Positions 26,776-35,802 of a DNA stretch of 64,000 bases are shown here, one piece after another; position 1 is the stretch's first letter; each line of letters starts with the position of its first letter. The notes below the pieces were generated by a model that ran no database searches, was not told the DNA's origin, and saw nothing but the letters and a program-made list of their open reading frames with translations. Origin of the DNA: Roseiarcus sp963816065 (GTDB taxonomy: Bacteria > Pseudomonadota > Alphaproteobacteria > Rhizobiales > Beijerinckiaceae); contig CAWFJG010000015.1 in the NCBI GenBank assembly GCA_963816065.1, forward strand, positions 1 through 64,000, written 5' to 3'. The position numbers and the translations under genes are program-made.

Positions 26776-28302
26776 CTATTGGGTAATGAAGCCGATCTTG
26801 CCGGCGTAGCCCGGTAGGGGCTGCAGCGCGCCGGAGGTGGAGTAGAGCCGATTGACACGGCCGAGAAACCACGCTTGCGGGTCGCTGGCGTCCTGGAAAT
26901 TCTGATCCGGCTTGACAACCTGGCTCGGGTCGATGGCGTGCACGACGTAGGGCGTGACCACAATCATCAGCTCTGTTTCGTTGCGCTGGTAGTCGCGCGA
27001 GCGGAACAGGGCGCCGAGGATGGGCAGGTTCATCAGCGCCGGCACGCCGTTGATCGCCTGCTGGGTCTGCGTCGAGATGAGGCCGGCGGTGGCGATCGAG
27101 CCGCCCGAGGGCAGCTCGACCGTCGTGACGTTGTTGCGGGTGCGGAAACCGGGGACGGTGATGTTGGCGTTGTTGGCGACGGGGATGGTCAGTTGCGTTG
27201 AATAGTCGATGTCGGTGACCTCGGTTGCAATCCGCAACTGGATGCGGCCGGCGGACACGACAACGGGCGTGAAGTTGAGAGTCACGCCGTAGGGCTGCTG
27301 GATGAAGCCGATCGTGCAGGTGTTGCCGAGGCCGTTCCCGCAGGATTCGCTTTGTGGAATCGGGATGGTGCCGCCCGCCATGAACTTGGCGCTTTCGCCC
27401 GACACCGCCGTGACGTTCGGCTCAGCGAGCGTATGGGCGACGCCCTGGCGCTCGAAAGCCTGCAGGTTGGCGGTCAGCGTGCTGGCGCCTTTGGTCCAGA
27501 GCAGCGTTGCCGCTGTGCTCGTCAGCGCTCCATTGATGGCGAAGGGATTGTCGAGGTTGAAGCTGCCATTCGGCCCGCTGCCGCTCAGGTTGACGCCAAG
27601 TTGCTTGACGATGTCGCGGCGGATTTCCGCGACGGTGACCCGCAGCGTCACCTGGTCGAGCCCCCGGATGGTCAGCGAGTTGATCACTCGTCCAGTCGCT
27701 TCGGTCGAGTTCTTTTCGTTGCTGTCGCCCGCGCCGCTTGCGGGTCCGCCGACCGTGGGGTTCATCCCCGTCGGCGAGCCGGAGGACTGTTTGGCGTCGT
27801 TGACGAAGCCGTTTGCCAGGTCGACCGCCTTCTGGGCCTCGATCGCCGACGCGACCGTGCCCATCAGGATGACTGAGTTGGCGACCGTATGAACCTGAAT
27901 GGCGTTGCCGGGCATCGCGACGTCAAGGAGACGTTTCAGGTCTCCCACCGCGCGTCCAACCGAGACCTCAATCGTTTCGATCTTGCGGCCGTGCGGGGCG
28001 AGGGCGAAGATCGTCGTCTGGCCGTTGGCGACGCCGGCAACATAGATGAGGCGCGCAGAGCGGACGATCGCGGTGGCGATCTTCGGATCGCCCACATAGA
28101 TCTCGGCAGCTTCCTCCGGCAATGGGATGATCACCGACTTGCCGACGCCGAGCTGAAGGTTCCTGACCAGGCCTTCGGACTGATTCGGCACGACTGCTAG
28201 GGTATCGGGCTCGGCTGCGCGGACGTTTGCCGCCGGCCCGCAGAGCGCCGCGGCGAAGCCGAGCGCAAGCGCTGCGCTGACGAGCGATCGCCACCGGATC
28301 AT
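26776..28302 (-). CDS. cpaC: Tad pilus secretin CpaC/RcpA
   Basis: This is the outer-membrane secretin ring through which the Flp pilus leaves the cell. It is about 508 residues with a signal peptide (LVSAALALGFAAALCGPAAN, then VRAA). An N-terminal pilus-assembly domain includes PLPEEAAEIYVGDPKIATAI, followed by a BON-like domain and the C-terminal secretin domain (GVTLNFTPVVV, TTVELPSGGSIATAGLISTQ, GVPALMNLPILGALFRS, ELMIVVTPYVV). The Met at 28302 is used; longer upstream readings are shadows within cpaB. It overlaps cpaB by four bases. Confidence 0.92.
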   Translation of the reverse strand: MIRWRSLVSAALALGFAAALCGPAANVRAAEPDTLAVVPNQSEGLVRNLQLGVGKSVIIPLPEEAAEIYVGDPKIATAIVRSARLIYVAGVANGQTTIFALAPHGRKIETIEVSVGRAVGDLKRLLDVAMPGNAIQVHTVANSVILMGTVASAIEAQKAVDLANGFVNDAKQSSGSPTGMNPTVGGPASGAGDSNEKNSTEATGRVINSLTIRGLDQVTLRVTVAEIRRDIVKQLGVNLSGSGPNGSFNLDNPFAINGALTSTAATLLWTKGASTLTANLQAFERQGVAHTLAEPNVTAVSGESAKFMAGGTIPIPQSESCGNGLGNTCTIGFIQQPYGVTLNFTPVVVSAGRIQLRIATEVTDIDYSTQLTIPVANNANITVPGFRTRNNVTTVELPSGGSIATAGLISTQTQQAINGVPALMNLPILGALFRSRDYQRNETELMIVVTPYVVHAIDPSQVVKPDQNFQDASDPQAWFLGRVNRLYSTSGALQPLPGYAGKIGFITQ

Positions 28303-29106
28303 GGGGCCGCCTGCTGCGCGGCGCCAAAGCGAATGACGGTCAGGCCGGCATGTTCCGCGACGGCCACGGTCTTTGCGTTTCCGCCACTGTCGGCGAGGCT
28401 GCGCAACGCCAGGGCAAGGCCGCCTGCGCTCGTGTGCTGGGCGAGCACGATCAGGTTGACCTGTTGGGGCTCGAGCTCGAGAGTCGCGTTCGCGCCGGTG
28501 ACGACCTTCTTGCCGTTCTGCTCCTCGACGTTCTGCCCGATCGCCAGCACGCGGACATTTTCGAGAACCGTCCGGGCGGTCACCACTTCGGCTCCACGCG
28601 CCCGGGTCGCATCGTCGTCGCGGGCAAGCCGCACCACGTCCACCCGATCGCCCGGCACGATGAAGCCACCGGCGGAGGCGTCGCCGCCGTTGTCGATCTT
28701 GATCGCCACGGCCCGTTTTCCGCTCGGCAGGATTGCCGCCATGAACCCGCCGGCTTCGGCCTTGACCAGCTTTTCGCGCCGGATCGGTTCGCCGCGCAGA
28801 AAGCTGGCGCGGACCATCGACCCCTTCATCTCCCCAACAGCGTCGGCGGAGGTTGAGCGGGCGATCATTTGCTCGGAGATGTCGGACTTCGGCCAAGCCT
28901 GCCAGACCAGCGCGTTCTCTCCGACCACCACGCCGATCGGCAAGTCCTGCGCGGCGACCAGAACCTGATCGGCCGCAGGCTCCGGGTTCTGCCCGACAAC
29001 CGGAGCGGCCGGGCGCACACTTTCCCCGCCGCCGGACAGCAGCGCGTAGGCGCCGCCGAAGGTCGCAATCGCGATCGCGACGACGATGCCGAGCCTTCTA
29101 TTCATC
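28299..29106 (-). CDS. cpaB: Flp pilus assembly protein CpaB/RcpC
   Basis: A periplasmic protein with one N-terminal membrane anchor (RLGIVVAIAIATFGGAYALL) and a SAF/RcpC domain (VLVAAQDLPIGVVVGENALV, KRAVAIKIDNGGDASAGGFI, then PGDRVDVV). CpaB is thought to connect the secretin to the cell wall or modify pilus assembly. An upstream in-frame Met exists, but MNRRLGIVV at 29106 is the natural start. The ATGA overlap couples it to cpaC. A 213-base gap upstream of 29107 holds no gene and may carry an internal promoter. Confidence 0.9.
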
Positions 29107-29319
29107 GGACTCCGACCCTGAGAAACTCCGTCCCACCGAGACAATCAAGCTGAAAATCGTCAAGACACAGTTAAAGAAGCGTATCGTCTATGCAGAAAGT
29201 CGCTGTCCGAATCGTATATAAGGTCGTCATGGTTCCGTTGCGGAAAGCATAAGTTTGGCGCAAGCTTCATGATGACTTGACAGCTGACGAGGCGGGGCGG
29301 GGCCGTCGGCGCCGACAGC

Positions 29320-29835
29320 TCAGGCGACCGCAGCGAGCCACAGAGGACTGTGCGTGTACTGGACGACCCCGGCCACCGCCAGCGCGATCCCGTACGGCAC
29401 GCCGGCGTCGGGACGCTGCAAACGCACGATCCAGGTCTGCCGCGCAAGGGCCTCCGGGAGCGGTTGCGTCCGGGTGGCGAGGATCGCCAAGGTCAACAAC
29501 CCGCCGGCGATCGAGGCGGTCGCGGCGTATTCGAGGATGCCGCCCCATCCGAGCCACAGCGCGATCGCGGCTGCCAGTTTGGCGTCGCCGCCGCCGATCC
29601 AGTTGCAGTTGAACATCAAAAACCCGAGGCCGAGCGCCGCGAGTCCGCAAGTGAGGCCGAAGGCGACGGTCTCGACCGGCAAACCGAGCGCCGCCGACAG
29701 CCCGACGTAGCCGAGCGCCAGCGCGAGCGGAATGGCGTTCGGGATGGTCATCGTCATGAGGTCCATCGAAGCCGACAGCGCCATCAGGCCGGGAAAGACG
29801 GCCGCGACAAGGGAGATGACGAGGGCGGACGGCAT
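29320..29835 (-). CDS. cpaA: Prepilin peptidase CpaA/TadV
   Basis: An inner-membrane aspartic protease that removes the leader of the Flp pilin. The 171-residue protein has about six hydrophobic segments and the two catalytic Asp motifs of type IV prepilin peptidases: one near SASMDLMTMTIPN (about residue 25) and the GxGD motif in CNWIGGGDAKLAAAIALW. The length suits the short archaeal-like CpaA form that lacks the methylase domain. It lies between the pilin gene and cpaB. Confidence 0.9.
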   Translation of the reverse strand: MPSALVISLVAAVFPGLMALSASMDLMTMTIPNAIPLALALGYVGLSAALGLPVETVAFGLTCGLAALGLGFLMFNCNWIGGGDAKLAAAIALWLGWGGILEYAATASIAGGLLTLAILATRTQPLPEALARQTWIVRLQRPDAGVPYGIALAVAGVVQYTHSPLWLAAVA

Positions 29836-29990
29836 CGGGAAACGGCTATTCAGTTCCGGATCCGGCTACGGTGTGGCGGAGACTGCGACACGATGAACTG
29901 ACGAGGACGGTATGGCCACCGGGGCGGCCGATGGCGTCGGCGAAAGAGCGGCCCGTCGACGCCTTCGATGATTACGTTGGCAAGCGGCCT

Positions 29991-30155
29991 TCAGCTTAGA
30001 TTGCTGCCGACCGTGTTGAATGTATTGGCGATTTTTCCCCCCAGAGTCCCGGCCGCGCTGACAATGGCGACGGCGATCAGCGATGCAATCAATGCATATT
30101 CGATGGCGGTGGCGCCAGACTCATCATGGACAAGCTTTCTGAGCCTATTAAGCAT
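29991..30155 (-). CDS. pilA: Flp type IVb pilin
   Basis: A 54-residue major pilin of the Tad system. The short basic leader MLNRLRKLVHDESG is followed by ATAIEYALIASLIAVAIVSA, the canonical Flp cleavage site and hydrophobic stem with Glu at position 5 of the mature protein. CpaA would cleave after the Gly. The true start is the ATG at 30155 (AGGAG lies about ten bases before it), not the longer upstream frame. It heads the pilus operon. The promoter should lie in the AT-richer 30160-30300 segment. Confidence 0.93.
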   Translation of the reverse strand: MLNRLRKLVHDESGATAIEYALIASLIAVAIVSAAGTLGGKIANTFNTVGSNLS

Positions 30156-30319
30156 GACACGCACTCCTAGGTTGACCGTTTTACCTAACGTAAGTTTCGG
30201 CTTCATTGACCGACACAAAAATACACTAGCGTTCAACGTTTTCAGACCCGTTAAGGATCTATCGCAAATCCGCGCGACCCCGTCATCTCAGCTGTGAGCT
30301 GAAGTTCAAGACGGCATTG

Positions 30320-30667
30320 TCAGTGTGCGAGGTCGATCTGCGGCGCGCCCTCGCGATCCTCGACCTCGACGATCCACAGATCGGGGTCGAAGCGGACCTC
30401 GCGCGCGAGCCGCTCCTCCGCATCGACGGGGTCGATCCACTCCGCTGCGTGCGTGCGCTGAAACAGCCGGTCGACACCGCGAGGCAATTCGGTCGACAGG
30501 GATTGCGGCGCGGGTCCGTAAAGCGCGATGCGGCCGTCCAGACGGTCGATTTTCACGAAGATCGCCCCCGCTTCCGCCGCGCCCCGTCGGCGGAGCACGG
30601 CGACCGAGCTTTCGGCGTTGCGCCGGCGCAAATAGGCCGCGACCCAAATGTCGGACCGCAGGCGCAC
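30320..30667 (-). CDS. DUF1491 family protein
   Basis: A 115-residue protein with the DUF1491 pattern: RLRSDIWVAAYLRRRNAESS at the start, GAIFVKIDRLDGRIALYGPA, and FDPDLWIVEVEDREG near the end. The family is restricted mainly to alphaproteobacteria and has no known function. The gene lies two bases after the upstream peptidoglycan-binding-like gene, so they are one unit. Confidence 0.88.
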   Translation of the reverse strand: MRLRSDIWVAAYLRRRNAESSVAVLRRRGAAEAGAIFVKIDRLDGRIALYGPAPQSLSTELPRGVDRLFQRTHAAEWIDPVDAEERLAREVRFDPDLWIVEVEDREGAPQIDLAH

Positions 30668-30668
30668 C

Positions 30669-31280
30669 TCAGCGCGCGGCGGCCCGCGCCGACGACATCA
30701 GTTGCTTGACGAGATGCGGAGTGATCTCAATCGAAATCGGGAGCCCGTGGGCGCGCTCGAAATCGTGCAACGCCTGGTCGGTCGCGCCGCCCTGGGCGCC
30801 ATCGGCCTTGACCGGGTAGCCGAGCCTCGCCAGGGCGGTCTGCGCCGCAACGACCAGATGGGAATTCATCGGCCGGCGGGGATTCGCCGCGCTAGAGATT
30901 TCGCCGATCGGGTCCGACCGCTGGCCGCCGCTTGGAGCCGCAGGCGCCGGAGCCGCCGGGACGGGCGTCGCAGCAGCCTCGTGCGCGACGGTCGGAGCCG
31001 GCGGCGGCGTCGGCGTAGGCGCGACCGGGGCCGGCAAGGCGACTTTTTTTGCCGGCGCCGGCGCAAACAGCGGCGCTGGATGCCGCTCGCGCTGCAGAAC
31101 GAGCGCGTTCACTCCGATGCCGGCGAGCAGAGCCGACAGGATCGCGCCAATATAGAGGCGAGGCGGCAAGGCGAGGGCCCGGTCTGCAACGCGCCGAAGC
31201 GCGCCCCCGTGGCGGACCGCCTTCTTGACCGGTCGCGACAGAATGGAATCGTTACGGATCCGAGCGAGCGCCTCGATCAT
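30669..31280 (-). CDS. Membrane-anchored protein with peptidoglycan-binding-like domain
   Basis: A 203-residue protein. After a basic cytoplasmic start comes one membrane helix (LYIGAILSALLAGIGVNALV), then a long Pro/Ala-rich periplasmic linker. The C-terminal domain resembles PG_binding_1 repeats (VVAAQTALARLGYPVKADGA, then ATDQALHDFERAHGLP). This suggests a cell-wall-associated protein. It is translated with the DUF1491 gene. The exact role is unknown. Confidence 0.8.
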   Translation of the reverse strand: MIEALARIRNDSILSRPVKKAVRHGGALRRVADRALALPPRLYIGAILSALLAGIGVNALVLQRERHPAPLFAPAPAKKVALPAPVAPTPTPPPAPTVAHEAAATPVPAAPAPAAPSGGQRSDPIGEISSAANPRRPMNSHLVVAAQTALARLGYPVKADGAQGGATDQALHDFERAHGLPISIEITPHLVKQLMSSARAAAR

Positions 31281-31887
31281 CGTGGTTTCTCCGATCTGCC
31301 GTCTCCTGGGACGCGGGTCCGCGCCGCGACCGGATAACCGAGGTCGCGATCAGGCGTTCCGCCCGATTGATCGCAAGCGCGTCTTAACCCAACGCTAAGA
31401 CTGAGAGGTCGGTTACCAATTTCGCAACTTCGACATCGTGATGGTAAAGAATTCCTCAACCGCGGGCCGTGTCCCGGCTGGCGGGGACGCCCGACCGAGC
31501 AAACCGCGCCAGGGACGCTCCCCGTGGCGCCGTCGGGAGCGCGTGGCCTGCGGCGCCAACCTGTCGTGGCCAATACGGCCAGGCCCTGCCAGCGTCGCCG
31601 GGTACGAGCCGTCGGCGAAAGCGGGTGCGCTGTCACGATCGTCGAGTTCCGGACCACCCTTCGACAAGCTGGCGACCAGGCAGATTCCCTTAGCCGGCCC
31701 AACGAAGGGACCGAGTTCGACCTCGACTGTCACCGCACCGGGCGCGAAGGACACCAAGAACGACAGGCGCTTGGCGCGTCTTCGGGGTTCCTTCATGCTC
31801 TTTGTGGTGAATTTTGTCTCGCTCGTTCGTTGCCCAGCGTGGCCAATTACAACCCGAGCGCGCTCCAATTCACGGCCCATTTCATGC

Positions 31888-31966
31888 GCCTGCTTTCTGC
31901 CTGTTTCGAGCCTGATAAGTGCCTGTTAATTGCCTGTTCCGAGCCTGTTCGAGTCGCCTGTTCCAT
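31888..31966 (+). repeat. Degenerate 11-bp tandem array, core GCCTGTT
   Basis: Units start at 31888, 31899, 31910, 31921, 31932, 31943 and 31956. Each begins GCCTG, usually GCCTGTT, and the last four to six bases vary. The spacing is exactly 11 bases except for one 13-base unit. A possible further unit (GCCCATTTCATGC) begins at 31875. Since 11 is not a multiple of three, this is not a protein repeat. A second 11-bp array with a different core lies at 41841. Confidence 0.75.
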
Positions 31967-32189
31967 GCCGCAACTGTTTGGTTGTATGGCTGTCAGCGCC
32001 ATGAAATTGCTGGAGTTTTTGGAATGGTTGGAATGGAACGCCGGCCCTGGCGAAATAAACCGCCCTGCTAGCAGGCAAACCCGATCGAGCCGATCCGGGC
32101 GATAAAGCCCCCGAGCACGCGCTTTCGGGCCGTCCACTGGCGCGCTGGCCTTCGATGCGGCATAGGCGAGGTCGCCGGGCGCGAACAGC

Positions 32190-32345
32190 GCGCGACGTCC
32201 GGCTCGGTGACGCTGTGGGGAAGCTCCGTCGCCATCGCGCCAGGCGAGATCACGGTCGTGCGGATGTTGTAGGGCTTGCCCTCCATCCGGAGCCCTTCGG
32301 AAATCACCCTGACGGCGGTCTTGGTCGGAAGTCGGGCTAGCGTTG
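32190..32345 (-). pseudogene. SDR oxidoreductase remnant
   Basis: On the minus strand, the segment KTAVRVISEGLRMEG followed by NIRTTVISPGAMATELPHSV and TEPDVA is the post-catalytic part of a short-chain dehydrogenase. The cofactor-binding half is missing, and the continuation loses similarity within 20 residues. It is a decayed scrap next to recG. Confidence 0.7.
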
Positions 32346-32379
32346 CGCTGCGTGTGACATTCCCAAATCCGGGTTTCGC

Positions 32380-34478
32380 TCACCCCGCCTCGACCAGCTT
32401 CACCGCCTCGTCGCGTTCGAAGAGGTGGAGGAGCAGCCTCAGGCTTGGGCCGTCCTCACTCGCCAGTCCGACGCTGCGGTCGAGCGCCGCCTGCGCCTCC
32501 TGGCGGGCGCGCGGCAGAAGGGGGCCGTGGAGGTCGAGACGAGCGAAGCGGAAGCCGGGCGCGCCGGCCTGGCGGGCGCCGAGCACGTCGCCCTCGCCCC
32601 TCAGGCGCAGGTCCTCTTCGGCGATCCGGAAGCCGTCGTCTGTGGCCCGTAAAATCTCGATCCGCGCCTGGGCCGTCTCGCCGAGCGGCCCTTTGTAGAT
32701 GAGCAGGCAGCTCGATCGCCCGGTCCCGCGGCCGACCCGGCCGCGCAGCTGATGCAATTGGGCGAGGCCGAACCGCTCGGCGTGCTCGACGATCATGATG
32801 GTGGCTTCCGGCACGTCGACGCCGACCTCGACCACGGTCGTGGCCACCAGGACCCGGCTGTCGCCGCGCTGAAAGCGCTCCATCGCGGCGTCCTTGTCCG
32901 CCCCCGCCATGCGGCCGTGCACGAGCCCGACACGGTCGCCGAACATCGCCCGCAACGCCTCGGCGCGCGCCTCGGCGGCAGCGACGTCGACGGTCTCGCT
33001 CTCCTCGACCAACGGACAGATCCAGTAGGCGCGCGCGCCCTGCCCGAGCGCCCGGGACAAGGCGGCGACCACCTCCTCGAGCCGTTCGATCGGCAGTGCG
33101 CGGGTGTCGATCGGCTGCCGTCCGGGCGGCTTTTCGCGCAGCGCCGAGACGTCCATGTCGCCGAAATAGGCGAGCACCAGCGAGCGCGGAATGGGCGTCG
33201 CGGTCATCACCAAGAGATCGGTCGCCTCCCCTTTCCCGCCAGCGCGAGCCGCTGGCGGACGCCGAAGCGGTGCTGCTCGTCGACAACCGCCAGGCCGAGA
33301 TCGGCGAACACGACCTTGTCCTGAAGAGCGCGTGCGTTCCGATCACGATGTTGAGCGCGCCGGAGGCCAGCGCCGCCAGCGTCTCGCGCCGCCCCAAAGC
33401 CTTGTCGCGGCCCGTCATCAGCGCCATGCTGAGGCCCGCCTTGGCGGCGAGCGGCGCCATCCGGTCGAAATGCTGGCGCGCCAGCACTTCCGTCGGCGCC
33501 ATCATCGCGGCCTGCCGGCCGGCTTCGACCACTTCGGCCATGGCGAGGAGCGCAACGACGGTCTTGCCCGAGCCGACATCGCCCTGCAGGAGCCGAATAA
33601 TGCGATTCTCGGACTGCAGGTCGGCGCGGATCTCGGACAAGCGCCGTCTTTTGGGCGCCTGTCAGGGCGAATGGCAGCGCCGCCTCGAGCCGCGCCCCGA
33701 GCGTCCCGTCCGCGACATGCGCGCGGCCGGCCGTCTCGCGCAAGCGAGCGCGCACGAGCAGCAGGGCAAGCTGGTTCGCCAGCAGTTCGTCGTAGGCGAG
33801 ACGGGTCGTCGCCGGGCCGGCGGGGTCCACATCCTCCGGCGCGCCGGGCCGGTGCATCGCCGCCAGCGCCACGGCGAAGCCCGGCATGTTGAGACGCTCG
33901 AGCGTGCCTTCGGCGATCCATTCGGGCAGGCGCGGCAGGCGCTTCAGCGCGCCCTCGGCCGCCCGCGCGACGACGCGCTGGTAGAGACCCTCGGTCAGGC
34001 GAATAAACCGGCTCGACCGAAGGCAGCCGGGCGAACTCGTCGGCGTCCAGAACACGGTCGGGGTGAACGATCTGGCGGATGCCGTCGTAAAGCTCGAGCT
34101 TGCCCGAGATCCAGCGCACTGCGCCGACCGGCAGGCGGGCGCGCACCCACTCGGGATTGGCGAGGAAGAAGACGAGCACGACATCGCCGGTGTCGTCTTC
34201 GACCAGCACCTTGAATGGCGCGCGGGAGCGCAAGTTCAGCGGCGCCTGATGCTCGGTGACCCGGCCTCGATGGTGACGAGAGTCCCCGGGACGGCGTCAC
34301 GAATCTTTGGCCGCGACCGCCGGTCGAGCGTCGCGTAGGGCAAATGGAACAGCACGTCGAGCACGCGCGCGCCCTGCGGCCGGTCGAGCAGCCGATCGAA
34401 CAGCCTAGCGTTCTTGGGGCCGATCCCAGGCAGCGAGGCGGCCGGGGCGAACAGGGGGTCGAGAAGCGACGGGCGCAT
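32380..34478 (-). pseudogene. recG: ATP-dependent DNA helicase RecG, several frameshifts as read
   Basis: RecG remodels stalled replication forks and branched DNA. The reconstructed protein is about 700 residues. It starts MRPSLLDPLFAPAASLPGIG, has the OB wedge domain (VLVEDDTGDVVLVFF, RWISGKLELYDGIRQIVHPD), Walker A LLQGDVGSGKTVVALLAMAE, the DEQH box VVDEQHRFGVRQRL, motif III VMTATPIPRSL, and motifs V/VI VVEVGVDVPEATIMIVEHAE and LHQLRGRVGRGTG. Frame changes are needed near 34238, 34005, 33640, 33330 and 33220. The C-terminal 270 residues (32380-33213) are intact. Stop at 32380. Confidence 0.85.
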
Positions 34479-34578
34479 GAGGCGTTATAGCAAGTCCTCG
34501 GCGGCGCTGGATGTTTCCGGACTCGCCACGGCGAAGAAAGCGCGCCAGGCTCGTCCGTCGAACCAGGAGGAACGCTCG

Positions 34579-34977
34579 ATGACCCCGCTCGATCGCATCC
34601 GCGCCCATCCGCTGCCGTTCGCCGTCCTTCTCGGGGTCGAGTTTGTCAGCGCCGAACCGGACGCCGTCGTCGCGCGCATGCTCGTGCGCCCCGATCTCTG
34701 CACCCTCGGCGACGTCGCTCACGGCGGGGCGATCATGAGCTTCGCCGATACGCTCGGCGGGGTTGTGGCCTTCATCGGCCAGCCGGAGGGCGCGGCGGGC
34801 ACGACGACCGTCGAGAGCAAGACCAATTTCGTAGGCGCGGCGCGGGTCGGCGCGACGCTCGTCGGCACATGCGCAGTCGTCCATCGCGGCCGCCGGACCC
34901 AGGTGCTGCAGACCCGCGTCGAATCCGAGGACCGCAAGCTCGTCGCGCTCGTCGTCCAGACCCAGATGACGCTATAG
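34579..34977 (+). CDS. PaaI-family hotdog thioesterase
   Basis: A 132-residue acyl-CoA thioesterase of the PaaI/HGG type. The active-site loop is VAHGGAIMSFADTLGG near residue 50, followed by TTTVESKTNFVGAARVGATL and RTQVLQTRVESEDRKLVALV. The substrate is unknown. The ATG at 34579 is preceded by AGGAGG at a good distance, so the longer upstream frame is not used. It is divergent from recG by about 100 bases. Confidence 0.88.
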   Translation: MTPLDRIRAHPLPFAVLLGVEFVSAEPDAVVARMLVRPDLCTLGDVAHGGAIMSFADTLGGVVAFIGQPEGAAGTTTVESKTNFVGAARVGATLVGTCAVVHRGRRTQVLQTRVESEDRKLVALVVQTQMTL

Positions 34978-35034
34978 GGCCAGGGCGACGGCGTCGCGTG
35001 GGTCCGGCGGCATCGACACCTCGGCTGCCATGAT

Positions 35035-35049
35035 GTAAATCCACCTTAC
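35035..35049. promoter_or_regulatory. Candidate TetR operator at the regulator's own start
   Basis: GTAAATCCACCTTAC is a GTAA-N7-TTAC palindrome ending just before the ATG of the TetR gene at 35050. The same 15-base architecture occurs at 35766 in front of the DUF2852 gene, which argues that both are sites of the same regulator. Repression of its own gene is the natural reading. Confidence 0.6.
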
Positions 35050-35703
35050 ATGAGTTGGAGCAAGGACGAGCCCGGGCCGCGCGATGGGACGCGCGGCTAT
35101 CATCACGGCGATTTGCGCGAGGCGCTGATCCGCGTGGCGCTAGAACTGATCGCCAGGAAAGGGATCGCGGGATTGACATTCGCCGAGGCCGCGCGGTACG
35201 CCGGCGTCAGCCCCGGCGCGCCTTATCGGCATTTTCGCGACCGCGACGAACTGATGGCGAGCGTGGCGCTGCGCGGCTTCGAGCATCTCGAGGCCGCGCT
35301 CGCGCGGGCCTGGGACGGCGGACGGCCCGACGCGTCGACGGCGCTGGACAGGCTCGGCAAGGCCTATCTCGAATTCGCCCGCGCGCAGCCGGCGTTCTAC
35401 TCGGCGATGTTTGAAGGCGGCGTCTCGGTGGGCGCCAATCCCCCCTTGCGGGAAGCCAGCGAGCGGGCCTTCGCCGTGTTGCGCGCCGCCGCAGACGCGA
35501 TCTGCGTCGCGATGCCGGCGGCCGGACGGCCGCCGGCCCTGATGGTCGCGCTCCACCTCTGGGCCATGGCGCACGGAATCGCTTCGCTGTTCGGCCGCGG
35601 CGACGCCGCCCGGCGCGCAATGCCGATGTCGCCGGCGGAACTTTTGGAGGCGGACCTGCTGGTCTATCTGCGCGGCCTCGGGGTGAACGCGGCGCAGCCG
35701 TGA
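35050..35703 (+). CDS. TetR/AcrR family transcriptional regulator
   Basis: A 217-residue repressor-type protein. The N-terminal helix-turn-helix is at residues of about 22-68 (REALIRVALELIARKGIAGL, TFAEAARYAGVSPGAPYRHF), followed by a C-terminal ligand domain with the TetR_C_33-like LEFARAQPAFYSAMFEGGVS. The preceding HHGDLREALI motif is typical of this subgroup. Operators of matching shape lie at its own start and before the next gene (DUF2852), so it probably controls both. The ligand is unknown. Confidence 0.88.
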   Translation: MSWSKDEPGPRDGTRGYHHGDLREALIRVALELIARKGIAGLTFAEAARYAGVSPGAPYRHFRDRDELMASVALRGFEHLEAALARAWDGGRPDASTALDRLGKAYLEFARAQPAFYSAMFEGGVSVGANPPLREASERAFAVLRAAADAICVAMPAAGRPPALMVALHLWAMAHGIASLFGRGDAARRAMPMSPAELLEADLLVYLRGLGVNAAQP

Positions 35704-35745
35704 GCGCCGATCGCAAGCCGGGGTCCGCGACCTGCGAAGAGGGGC

Positions 35746-35780
35746 TTGACAAAGTCTCGAAAAAAGTAAATGTTCATTAC
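35746..35780 (+). promoter_or_regulatory. Promoter and TetR operator of the DUF2852 gene
   Basis: TTGACA (35746-35751), a 17-base spacer and AATGTT (35769-35774) form the promoter. GTAAATGTTCATTAC (35766-35780) is a GTAA-N7-TTAC palindrome covering the -10 box, matching the operator at 35035. Binding there would block initiation. Confidence 0.6.
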
Positions 35781-35802
35781 ATTCACACGCGAGGACGTCG
35801 CC

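Larger units (their letters stand above)
31281..32379. other. Gene-poor stretch with repeat array and a dehydrogenase relic
   Basis: About 1.1 kb without a convincing gene. It contains an 11-bp periodic array (31888-31966) and a two-unit TTGGAATGG repeat near 32015-32036, and at the right end an SDR remnant (separate entry). The minus-strand reading 31413-31880 begins with a piece resembling translated non-coding repeat DNA (MKEPRRRAKRLSFLVSFA) and is not accepted as a gene. Confidence 0.5.

Noticed and set aside
31413..31880. Minus-strand reading of 155 residues
   Set aside because: Composition is Arg/Pro rich, the start resembles translated repeat DNA, and no domain or good ribosome-binding site is visible.
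31888..31966. CRISPR array
   Set aside because: Units are 11 bp with no spacer-size gaps and no cas genes nearby. No other direct-repeat array of CRISPR size was seen.
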